Shown: positions 1 through 7,177 of the stretch, one piece after another | Position numbering within the stretch: position 1 is the stretch's first letter | How the letters are laid out: each line of letters starts with the position of its first letter | Assembly (NCBI GenBank): GCA_910579395.1 | Contig: CAJTUC010000040.1 | Coordinates: 1-31,638 of the forward strand | DNA: 31,638 bases | Reading direction: 5' to 3' | Source of the DNA: an uncultured Lachnospiraceae bacterium | Lineage (GTDB): Bacteria > Bacillota > Clostridia > Lachnospirales > Lachnospiraceae | Notes under the pieces: model-generated | Told to the model about the DNA's origin: nothing | Seen by the model: only the letters and a program-made list of their open reading frames with translations | The model's database searches: none | Made by a program: the position numbers and the translations under genes

Positions 1-1
1 C

Positions 2-148
2 AGATCAGTTGAATCTACGGATGTATCCAGCCAGGCGGAGAATCCGTCACCTTCTTTACATCTGCGTTTTCTGTGTTATCATACCTTTGTGACCCGATTA
101 AAAAAGCAGGAGCCCCAACCGTCCAAAGTTAATCCTGCCATCATCTAA
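2..148 (+). CDS. C-terminal end of an unidentified protein, cut by the window edge
   Basis: A frame is open from the first bases and gives 48 residues before TAA at 146-148. The visible part is basic near its end (RLKKQEPQPSK). I do not recognise it. Its position just before a decayed DUF6431-type gene suggests it could be the tail of a transposase of the same element, but that is a guess. It could also be chance open sequence. Confidence 0.3.
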   Translation, partial: RSVESTDVSSQAENPSPSLHLRFLCYHTFVTRLKKQEPQPSKVNPAII

Positions 149-172
149 TCGCGGCTTACGCCGCTTTATTAC

Positions 173-601
173 ATGCTTATGATAACCTTATCCGTTGAAA
201 TACGCAACCCTTTAAACCCAAAAACTATGATGACATCCTTTCCTCCATCCAGTTCCACCAGCTCACATGTACATGCGGCCATTCCGCCTGCCTCTCTGTC
301 CATGGCTATTACCTGCGTGGTCTGAAGACCCCTGACGGCATCATCCGGCTGCGCATCTGCCGTCTCCGCTGCCATGAATGCCGCAGGACACATGCGCTCC
401 TACCTGCGCCACTGGAAGCAGCATCTTCTTTCCTGCGGCATTCCCATCTGTCCCTTAAAGGAACTCGTTTCCCGCTGTTTTTCCACCTACTGCCGCCAGT
501 TCATGCAGGTTAAACGCACCCCGAATATTCATTACCTCCTTCTCATTCTGAAAATATCCCCAAATCGTCCCCAAAACCGATTTTGGCTCGTGCTTGCCTA
601 A
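173..601 (+). pseudogene. Decayed DUF6431-type zinc-ribbon gene (transposon-associated)
   Basis: Three frames each carry part of one protein. An ATG at 173 starts a short basic N-terminus. Around 200 the match moves to the frame reading NTQPFKPKNYDDILSS, then TCTCGHSACLSVHGYYLR and LRICRLRCHECRRTHALLP, with paired cysteines of a zinc ribbon followed by an Arg/Cys-rich stretch. Near 395 the frame beginning at 374 takes over with YLRHWKQHLLSCGIP and SRCFSTYCRQFMQVKRTPN, ending at 599-601. This order resembles the DUF6431 family from Clostridia as I remember it, shortened in the middle and broken by two frame changes. The family is usually linked to mobile elements; its function is unknown. The frame changes are seen; family assignment is from memory. 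Confidence 0.5.
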
Positions 602-612
602 AGGCAAGCACT
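590..612. repeat. Short perfect hairpin
   Basis: GTGCTTGCC pairs with GGCAAGCAC around a TAAAA spacer. It directly follows the decayed DUF6431 gene and may be its terminator or an element end; no long T run follows on either strand. The arm resembles the GACTTGC/GCAAGTC hairpin of the larger repeat family in this window. Confidence 0.5.
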
Positions 613-631
613 ATACATCTATAAAAACGGG

Positions 632-680
632 CAAAAAAATAGGGCAAAAACTGGTCGATTTTCGCTCCAATTTTTGCCCA
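632..680 (-). terminator. Rho-independent terminator of rlmD
   Basis: On the minus strand a 13-bp stem (arms 643-655 and 667-679, GGGCAAAAA... type, one G-U pair) is followed by TATTTTTTT. It lies about 50 nt past the rlmD stop codon. Confidence 0.8.
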
Positions 681-721
681 AGCCAAACTTGTTTGGCTTT
701 AACCACCAACATCTTGTGGTT
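680..721. repeat. Two short palindromes between rlmD and its terminator
   Basis: AAGCCAAAC TT GTTTGGCTT (680-699) is a perfect 9-bp inverted repeat. AACCAC ... GTGGTT (701-721) is a second one with a 9-nt spacer. They sit in the 3' untranslated part of the rlmD message, before the terminator. Confidence 0.6.
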
Positions 722-729
722 TTAACCGC

Positions 730-2166
730 CTAATTCTTCTCTTTTCCACAATACTGCATCTTTATTATTACCTCAACGTTCCCCGTAAACGGAAACATAT
801 CCACCGCCACGGCCTTCTCCACAACATATCCGTTCCCCAGAAAAGCCTCCAAATCCCTCACCAGACTGGTCGGCTTACAAGAAATATACAGGATCTGCTC
901 CACACCGTATCGTATAATCTTGTGAAGCGCTTTCGGATGAACGCCGTCGCGGGGCGGATCCAAAATGATCATATCCGGCTTTTCTTCGATCGTATCCAGA
1001 ACTTTCAAAACATCTCCGGCAAGAAATTCACAATTATGTAAATCATTCAATTCAGCATTTTTACGGGCGGATTCCACAGCCTCTTCCACGATTTCCACAC
1101 CGATGACCTTCTTTGCCACAGGCGCCATCAGCTGCGCGATCGTACCTGTGCCGCTGTATAAATCGAATACGACCTTATCCGCCGCACTGCCTGCAATATA
1201 ATCCCTCGCAGTCTGATACAGCACTTCCGCTCCCAGACTGTTCGTCTGAAAAAAAGAAAACGGGGAAATGCGGAATTTCAGGCCGAGCAGTTCTTCAAAA
1301 AAATAATCCTCCCCGTATAAAATTTCCGTCTCATCGCTCTGCACCACATCGGCAACCGAATCATTTTTCGTATGCAGAATGCCCGCAAGCTTTCCCCGAA
1401 GCGGCAGCGCGAGCAGCGCGTCTTTTAACCCTTCCAGCATTGCAGCCTCGGAAAAGCCCCCGGCGCTTTGCTCCGGTATCTGTGTTGTTGTGACGAGCGC
1501 GATTAAAATTTCCCCGGTCTTTGCCGCTTTGCGGACAAGCAAATGCCGCAGATATCCGGTGTGCCGCAGTCTGTGATAAAACTGCACGGGAACGTCCTGC
1601 TCCTGCAATGCTGCAAAATAATCTCTGACGCATTTTAAAATTTTCCGATAATCCTCGTCCACAATCTGGCACTCCGTCACCGAAACGATATCATAAAAAC
1701 TGCCTCTTTTGTGCATACCGAGAGACAGCGGACCGTCTTTTACCTCATCGCCAAAAGAAAATTCCATCTTATTGCGATAACCGAAACAGACTGGGCTCGG
1801 CCTGATGCCCTCAAAGCGGTAATCGCTTTGTTCTGCCAGTGCGGTATCCAGCAGCTTTTTAACCTGCTGTTCCTTGATCACCAGCTGTTCTTCGTAAGGC
1901 AGAGAAAGATAAGTACAACCGCCGCAAATACCGAAATGAGGGCATGGACTCTCTATTTCAAGAAAAGAAGGCTCTATGACTTCCAACAGCCTTCCTTCCG
2001 CTTTTCCTTTTCTGGCCTTATTTACCGAACACTTTACGCGCTGTCCCGGCAGCGTATTTTTTACCACACAGATACCCTCTTCCGTTTCGACGATTCCCTT
2101 ATTCGGAAAATCTACCCGCTGTACGATTCCTTCTAAAATCTGACCTTTTTTCATTTTTATAACCAT
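730..2166 (-). CDS. rlmD: 23S rRNA (uracil-C5)-methyltransferase, RlmD/RumA family
   Basis: Methylates a uracil of 23S rRNA at C5 using S-adenosylmethionine. Counting from the 2166 start, the protein has 478 residues: an N-terminal TRAM RNA-binding domain (about 5-65), an Fe-S cluster motif CPHFGICGGC (Cys at about 75, 81, 84, with a likely fourth at about 166), the SAM motif FDLYSGTGTI (about 334), DPPRDG (about 403) and the catalytic cysteine in ISCKPTS (about 430). Both the Fe-S cysteines and the catalytic cysteine are present, so it should be active. Firmicute members may modify one or two uracils (RlmC/RlmD positions); sequence alone does not tell. Two ATGs compete: 2166 has GAGG six bases upstream, while 2154 lies 13 bases from AAAGG. 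An in-frame TTG at 2205 sits inside a hairpin and is unlikely. A long structured leader precedes it. Confidence 0.93.
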   Translation of the reverse strand: MVIKMKKGQILEGIVQRVDFPNKGIVETEEGICVVKNTLPGQRVKCSVNKARKGKAEGRLLEVIEPSFLEIESPCPHFGICGGCTYLSLPYEEQLVIKEQQVKKLLDTALAEQSDYRFEGIRPSPVCFGYRNKMEFSFGDEVKDGPLSLGMHKRGSFYDIVSVTECQIVDEDYRKILKCVRDYFAALQEQDVPVQFYHRLRHTGYLRHLLVRKAAKTGEILIALVTTTQIPEQSAGGFSEAAMLEGLKDALLALPLRGKLAGILHTKNDSVADVVQSDETEILYGEDYFFEELLGLKFRISPFSFFQTNSLGAEVLYQTARDYIAGSAADKVVFDLYSGTGTIAQLMAPVAKKVIGVEIVEEAVESARKNAELNDLHNCEFLAGDVLKVLDTIEEKPDMIILDPPRDGVHPKALHKIIRYGVEQILYISCKPTSLVRDLEAFLGNGYVVEKAVAVDMFPFTGNVEVIIKMQYCGKEKN

Positions 2167-2182
2167 GCCTTTCCTCAGCCTG

Positions 2183-2238
2183 CGAGTTTGGGCCATCGGG
2201 CACAAACTTGCGGTTGAAAGAATGCAGTTCTTTCAACC
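2183..2238 (-). promoter_or_regulatory. Tandem hairpins in the rlmD leader
   Basis: On the minus strand, in order, GGTTGAAAGAA/TTCTTTCAACC (perfect 11-bp stem, 2212-2238) is followed by CAAGTTTG/CAAACTCG (2183-2210). The pair ends about 17 nt before the start codon at 2166. The same two hairpins in the same order precede typA. They may be leader RNA structures or a repeat pair; no function is known to me. Confidence 0.6.
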
Positions 2239-2308
2239 TTACCCCACCCGTCTGCTTTAGCAGATACTCAAATTCAAAAATTGAAAATGCCTTTCTTTCA
2301 ACCTTCCC

Positions 2309-2369
2309 ATCGTGCCGCCCGCACTCCAAGAATTTACTGCGTAAGTTCTTACTTGAAGCACACTACGAT
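2309..2369 (-). repeat. Long imperfect hairpin in the rlmD upstream region
   Basis: ATCGT (2365-2369 on the minus strand) pairs with ACGAT (2309-2313). Inside, GTGCTTCAAG pairs with CTTGGAGTGC and AAGAACTTAC with GTAAATTCTT. Three pairs in the middle stem are G-U on the minus strand and would be A-C mismatches on the plus strand, which favours an RNA made from the minus strand, that is an rlmD leader. The rest of 2239-2390 has no convincing gene. Confidence 0.5.
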
Positions 2370-2390
2370 CACAGCAATTTCCTATAACAT

Positions 2391-2430
2391 GAAAAGCAGG
2401 ATGTACTATATTTCATGATACATCCTGCTG
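2391..2430 (-). terminator. Terminator of the small acidic membrane protein gene
   Basis: Perfect 11-bp stem AGCAGGATGTA/TACATCCTGCT (2395-2405 and 2419-2429) followed on the minus strand by TTTTC, about 65 nt after the stop codon of the gene at 2495. Confidence 0.7.
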
Positions 2431-2494
2431 TCATTTCAAGATAACACTGATTTCATATTGTCCCTTAGCCGGGAAATCTCTTCTTCACAATGAC

Positions 2495-2803
2495 TTACTG
2501 ATTGTCTGCTGTTTCCTTTGCAGGCTCTTCTTCGTCTTCTTCATCCTCAAACAGGTCATCGTCGAAGTCGTCATCAAAATCATCGTCAAAATCATCCAGA
2601 TAATCCGGCTGCATATGACGGTATACGGCATAAGCGATGCCTGCTATCGCCGCGATCGCGCCGATAACGGCAAATATCCACAAAACCGTGTTTTTCTTTT
2701 TCTCTTCTTCTTTCTTCTTGCCTAAAAGTTCGGCTACTCTTGTATTATCCAATACCTCATCCAATTTATTCAAAACTTCCTCTTTAATCTCTGTTCTGCT
2801 CAT
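2495..2803 (-). CDS. Small single-pass membrane protein with Asp/Glu-rich tail
   Basis: 102 residues from the ATG at 2803, which has AGAGAGGA seven bases upstream; an in-frame TTG at 2809 is less likely. A charged N-terminal helix (to about 38) ends in a Lys/Glu run, followed by one hydrophobic segment (about 40-62, VLWIFAVIGAIAAIAGIAYA) and then a tail built on a repeated DDF/DDD pattern and Glu-rich sequence. The topology suggests one half in the cytoplasm, but which side carries the tail is not certain. I do not recognise a named family. It stands alone between pcrA and rlmD with its own terminator. Confidence 0.75.
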   Translation of the reverse strand: MSRTEIKEEVLNKLDEVLDNTRVAELLGKKKEEEKKKNTVLWIFAVIGAIAAIAGIAYAVYRHMQPDYLDDFDDDFDDDFDDDLFEDEEDEEEPAKETADNQ

Positions 2804-2927
2804 ACCCAAATCCTCTCTTTCCTAAATGTTTGATAACGGTTTCCAGTTTTTCCCGCTTCACTTGCACTCTACAATATAATATACCACTAAATAATATTTT
2901 TTACTATACTTTTTTCATTTTTTAAAT

Positions 2928-5414
2928 TCATACTTTTTTCAGCTTCGCAAACCCCGCATACATGACCTTCTGACCAACTTCATCAAAAACGACCGTCACC
3001 TGATAGTCGCGCGCGCCAGACTCAATCTTCATTACGGTGCCTTCGCCGTATTTCAGATGTCGAACCCTGTCGCCCTGCCTATAACCGAGCGAACCGCCGG
3101 AAGAAGCCGCCTGTTCGGCAATTTGGGCTGTCGTTCTCGTAATATAGGGCTGGTTCTCGTAGGCGGTGCGTTTCGGAACAGCGACCGCTTTCGGCTTTGC
3201 CACAGCCTTTGGCTTGTCAAAAACGGCATCCGCATCTTTCCCGAACTGTCTCTGATAGCTGCCTGCACCGCTGCGGCTGTAAGGATTCTCTGCTGCACCG
3301 CCGTACTGATATCCTGTCGAATCTGTCTTGCGGCTGTAACCGTCGTCGCCAGTCATTTTGCCTCGGTCATAACCGCTTTCCCATGTTCTCCCGCCTTGGC
3401 CATAACCGCTTTCCCATGTCTTTCCGCCTCGGGAATAACCGCCTCCGTCTTCTTCGTAACCATCGTATTCCCTGATCCTCGGTTTCGGCAGTTTATGGTC
3501 TAACAAAAGCGGCGGAATTTCTTTTACAAAGCGGCTTACCGGATTGTACTGTGTTTCTCCGCGGACCATACGCTGTCTGGCACAGGTGATCGTCAGATCA
3601 TCTTTCGCCCTCGTAATGCCCACATAAGCGAGTCTTCTTTCTTCTTCTATTTCCAACGGGTCATCCGCAGTGATCGTCATATAACTCGGAAAAACGCCGT
3701 CCTCCAGCCCCGCCAGATAAACATGGGGAAACTCCAGTCCCTTTGCGCTATGTAAAGTCATCAGCAGTACTTTATTATTATCGTCGGATACCTGGTCGAT
3801 ATCCGCGACCAGCGCCACCTCTTCGAGAAACTCACTCAGGTTCGATTCCTCGTGCGATTCATCATAAGCCGCTGCCTTACTGATCAATTCATCGATGTTC
3901 TCAATCCGGTCCTCCGCATCCTCCGCGTCGGAAGCCTCCAGTTCCCGTACATATCCGGTCGTTTCCAGAATGTCTTTTATCAGATCCTCCAGATTAAAAA
4001 ATTCCAGTTTGCTCCGGAATGCCTGAATCATCGTTACAAAAGGCTTCAGCTTCGATGCGCTTTTGCCAATCGTCATAATCTGATCCGCTTCCCGCAGCGC
4101 ATCATAGAAGCTGATGTTCCGTTCGTCCGCATATTCCTGCACCCGCACAATTGTCGTTGCACCGATTCCACGCTTTGGCACATTGATGATTCTTTTCACG
4201 GCCACATCGTCTTTTCCGTTATCGATGGTCTTTAAATAGGCCAGGATATCCTTGATTTCTTTCCTGGAATAAAAATTCACACCGCCGACCACCTGATAGG
4301 GAATCCCCTTCATGATAAAACGCTCTTCCAGCATACGCGACTGCGCGTTTGTCCGGTAAAGGACTGCGCATTCACCATAATCGGCTTTATCTTCCCGCTT
4401 CTTCGTCCGTACATTATCGGCGATATACTCCGCCTCGTCGAGCGCCGTGTCAAACTGTTGAAAATGAATGGAAACACCGTCCTTTTTTTCCGTCCAGAGA
4501 GCTTTCTCCTTACGCCCGATATTGTGCTTGATAACGGCATTCGCAGCATCCAGTATCGTCTGGGTGGAGCGATAATTCTGTTCCAGTTTAATGACACATG
4601 CTTCTGGATATACCTTTTCAAAATCCAAAATATTGCGGATATTGGCCCCTCTGAACTTGTAGATGGACTGGTCGTCATCGCCTACCACGCACAGATTCCG
4701 GTATTTGGCGGCAAGCAGCCGGATCAACTCGAACTGCGCCGTGTTAGTATCCTGATATTCATCGACCATAATATAGCGGAACCGACTCTGATAACTGTCC
4801 AGCACTTCCGGGACATTTTTAAAAAGTTCCACCGTCTTTACGATCAGATCATCAAAATCGAGCGCATTGTTCTTCCGCAGTGCTGCCTGATATTCCTTGT
4901 AGGCTTTCGCAATCCTGCTTCCGTTATAATCTCCCATATTCTGCATCTCGTATTCCGTCGGAGAAACAAGTTCATCCTTTGCAGAGGAAATAGCGCCGAG
5001 AATCGTTCGTTCCTTTAACATCTTCGTATCAATCGACAGTTTTTTGCAGACTTCTTTGATGATACCCTTCTGATCATCCGTATCGTATATTGTGAAATTA
5101 TTGTCAAACCCAAGTCTGTCAATATAGCGGCGCAGAATCCGCACACAGGTCGAATGAAAAGTGGATACCCATACTGCGGAGCCAGAGCCAATCAGCTGAT
5201 TCACACGCTCTTTCATTTCACCGGCCGCTTTATTCGTAAAGGTAATTGCCATAATGTTATAAGGATTCACGCCTTCCTCTTCTATCAGCCAGGCAATTCT
5301 GTGCGTCAGGGCACGGGTCTTTCCGCTCCCTGCGCCCGCCAGCACAAGCACCGGTCCGGTAGTCGTCATGACCGCTTTCTTCTGCTCTTCATTCAATGTA
5401 TCATAAATGCTCAT
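2928..5414 (-). CDS. pcrA: ATP-dependent DNA helicase PcrA/UvrD, superfamily 1A
   Basis: A 3'-5' DNA helicase for repair, plasmid replication and clearing proteins from DNA. All motifs are visible over 828 residues: Q motif near 9, Walker A GAGSGKT (27-33), motif II VDEYQDT (217-223), motif III VVGDDDQSIYKFRGA (243-257), motif IV LEQNYRST (277-284), motif V TLHSAKGLEFPHV (553-565) and motif VI EERRLAYVGITRAK (591-604). The C-terminal 50 residues (GDRVRHLKYGEGTV...) form the Tudor-like domain typical of PcrA, known in relatives to contact RNA polymerase. Unusual is the linker of about 130 residues between them, rich in Gly, Tyr, Ser and Arg and with a repeated TWESGY unit. Start ATG has AAAGG upstream. 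It is 21 nt downstream of the SPFH gene and probably shares its transcript. Confidence 0.97.
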   Translation of the reverse strand: MSIYDTLNEEQKKAVMTTTGPVLVLAGAGSGKTRALTHRIAWLIEEEGVNPYNIMAITFTNKAAGEMKERVNQLIGSGSAVWVSTFHSTCVRILRRYIDRLGFDNNFTIYDTDDQKGIIKEVCKKLSIDTKMLKERTILGAISSAKDELVSPTEYEMQNMGDYNGSRIAKAYKEYQAALRKNNALDFDDLIVKTVELFKNVPEVLDSYQSRFRYIMVDEYQDTNTAQFELIRLLAAKYRNLCVVGDDDQSIYKFRGANIRNILDFEKVYPEACVIKLEQNYRSTQTILDAANAVIKHNIGRKEKALWTEKKDGVSIHFQQFDTALDEAEYIADNVRTKKREDKADYGECAVLYRTNAQSRMLEERFIMKGIPYQVVGGVNFYSRKEIKDILAYLKTIDNGKDDVAVKRIINVPKRGIGATTIVRVQEYADERNISFYDALREADQIMTIGKSASKLKPFVTMIQAFRSKLEFFNLEDLIKDILETTGYVRELEASDAEDAEDRIENIDELISKAAAYDESHEESNLSEFLEEVALVADIDQVSDDNNKVLLMTLHSAKGLEFPHVYLAGLEDGVFPSYMTITADDPLEIEEERRLAYVGITRAKDDLTITCARQRMVRGETQYNPVSRFVKEIPPLLLDHKLPKPRIREYDGYEEDGGGYSRGGKTWESGYGQGGRTWESGYDRGKMTGDDGYSRKTDSTGYQYGGAAENPYSRSGAGSYQRQFGKDADAVFDKPKAVAKPKAVAVPKRTAYENQPYITRTTAQIAEQAASSGGSLGYRQGDRVRHLKYGEGTVMKIESGARDYQVTVVFDEVGQKVMYAGFAKLKKV

Positions 5415-5435
5415 TCAAATACCTTTGCCTTCCCT

Positions 5436-6425
5436 TCAGCTTATAAGCTGTCTGCCGCAGTTCCCGCAGAATTTCGTACCACTCGTCGGCGTTCCGCAGT
5501 CGGGACAGAATTTCGGCCCTGCTGCCGCTCCGCTGATATTTGCCGCCGCTCCCGCCGCCATATTCGGCATACCCGGATTCTGGTTCTGATTCATCTGATT
5601 GACCATCTGCTGGCCTAACGCCATGCCCATCTGCAGATTGACCATATCGGAAGCAACTCCGCCGCCGGTATGCCCTTTTCCCATGCTGTCTGCCGCCGCC
5701 ATATGGGTGTACCTGTTCATATCGCCCACCATAGACTGTGCAGCCGCTTTTTCCTGCATCTTCTTAATCTCTTCCGGGTAAGAAAAGCTTTCAATCGTAA
5801 AATCGGTAATGCCGATACCAAGCTTCCGCATGTCCATATCCAGATCGGACTCAATGCCTTTTGCAATATTCCGCGCATCCGCCTGCAGATTGAACATATC
5901 CCTGCCTTCTTTGGCGATCCAGCTCATCAAAAGCTGGTCCAGGCTCGCTATGATACGTTCCTTTACATCATCCACCGTATACGTCTGCCGGATTCCCGCC
6001 AGCTTGTCGATAACCACCTGATGCTCCACGATCTTACAGTTAAAAGTACCGAAAGCACGAATCGGCATACCGCCGGGCAGTCCCTGTGCCGGAAGATTGA
6101 TCGCATTTTTGGTTCCCCACTTTACGAGAAGCTCCTTCGTATTGATAAAGAGGACCTCCGCACGAAGCGGGGTGTTGAAACCGAACTTAAAACTTTTCAG
6201 CGTCGTCAGGAACGGAATGATATCGGATTCGATATCATAGCTTCCTTCATCCTCAAAAATACCTTCCACAACGCCGTTATACAGGAAAATGGCATCCTGC
6301 CCAGGACGAATGATCAGCCTGGAACCCTTCTTGATCTCCTGATTCTGCCATTTATAAAACAGAACGCCTTCCCTTCCCTCATTCCATTCCACTGCATTTG
6401 AAAACTGATTCGAAAATAAACCCAT
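5436..6425 (-). CDS. SPFH-domain protein with C-terminal zinc ribbon (YdjI-like)
   Basis: 329 residues. Residues about 20-230 form an SPFH/band-7 domain of the type annotated as 'virion core protein-like' (KWGTKNAINLPAQG; AFGTFNCKIVEH; IGITDFTIESFSYPEE). A Met/Gln/Gly/Asn-rich linker follows. The end carries a zinc ribbon with Cys at 307, 310, 320 and 323 (CPDCG...CGNCG). No N-terminal membrane segment is seen. In Bacillus subtilis a similar protein, YdjI, is encoded with a PspA homologue (YdjF) and acts with it at stressed membranes; here the gene lies 42 nt downstream of pspA, so a shared role in membrane integrity is likely. Start has AAAGGA upstream. Confidence 0.88.
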   Translation of the reverse strand: MGLFSNQFSNAVEWNEGREGVLFYKWQNQEIKKGSRLIIRPGQDAIFLYNGVVEGIFEDEGSYDIESDIIPFLTTLKSFKFGFNTPLRAEVLFINTKELLVKWGTKNAINLPAQGLPGGMPIRAFGTFNCKIVEHQVVIDKLAGIRQTYTVDDVKERIIASLDQLLMSWIAKEGRDMFNLQADARNIAKGIESDLDMDMRKLGIGITDFTIESFSYPEEIKKMQEKAAAQSMVGDMNRYTHMAAADSMGKGHTGGGVASDMVNLQMGMALGQQMVNQMNQNQNPGMPNMAAGAAANISGAAAGPKFCPDCGTPTSGTKFCGNCGRQLIS

Positions 6426-6467
6426 CTATGTATCCTTTCTTTACCTTTATGATCTGCAGAATGTCAG

Positions 6468-7154
6468 TTATTCTTTTCCGAGTTCTGCCTTTAACGCCGC
6501 AAGTTCATCATCGACCGCCGATGTTTTGACATCCGTGTCATATTTCCTGGCAAGCGCCTCGATACTGTCCGCCTGACCTGCCGCGTTCAGTTCATTCATG
6601 GCATTCGCTTCATCCATCATCTTGTTGACCTTTTCTTCCATTCTGTCAAAAGCTGCCAGATTGCTGCCTGCACTCTCCATGCCGGAACCGAGACCGTTCA
6701 TTTTTTTCTGCGTCTCCGCCACTCTCGCCTTTGCTTTCAGCATATCCCTTCTGCTCTTTAAAGAAGCGATATCCGCCTGCAGCTTATCGTGCATCTGACG
6801 CATTTTCGCCGAATTTTCACAGGCCATCTCATAATTTTTTGCTAAAACAGTCTGTTTTTCCGCGAGTTCTGCTTTTCTCGACAAAAACTGCCGCGCTTCA
6901 TTATCATTGCCGGCTGCAACTGCCTTTCTGGCATACTCACTCATTTTCGTCATTTCTTCTTCACAGTCATCCAGCTTGCGCTTCGCGCTTTTTTCTTCCG
7001 CCATGATGGCCGCTGTTTCAGCCTTTACTTTGGAAAAATCCTGTTCCAGATTCCGCAGATACTGATCGATCATCTTTTCCGGATCCTCACACTTATCCAA
7101 AAGCGCATTGATGTTCGCCGCCATAATGTCCTTAAATCTTGTTATAATTCCCAT
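6468..7154 (-). CDS. pspA: PspA/IM30 family membrane-stress protein
   Basis: 228 residues that are almost entirely helical. It opens with the family's amphipathic start (MGIITRFKDIMAANINALLDKCEDPEKMIDQYLRN shown here in part) and continues as long coiled coils (about 25-180) with the usual Lys/Glu/Ala content. PspA proteins form ESCRT-III-like assemblies on the inner face of the membrane and protect it during stress. The length fits the family (about 220-230). AGGAGG lies eight bases before the ATG. It follows the chemoreceptor gene by 23 nt and precedes the SPFH partner. Confidence 0.93.
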   Translation of the reverse strand: MGIITRFKDIMAANINALLDKCEDPEKMIDQYLRNLEQDFSKVKAETAAIMAEEKSAKRKLDDCEEEMTKMSEYARKAVAAGNDNEARQFLSRKAELAEKQTVLAKNYEMACENSAKMRQMHDKLQADIASLKSRRDMLKAKARVAETQKKMNGLGSGMESAGSNLAAFDRMEEKVNKMMDEANAMNELNAAGQADSIEALARKYDTDVKTSAVDDELAALKAELGKE

Positions 7155-7177
7155 GCTGCATCCTCCTGTGATATGTA

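Noticed and set aside
2155..2205. Longer rlmD start at the TTG at 2205
   Set aside because: It lies within a leader hairpin, has no ribosome site, and adds residues that the family lacks.
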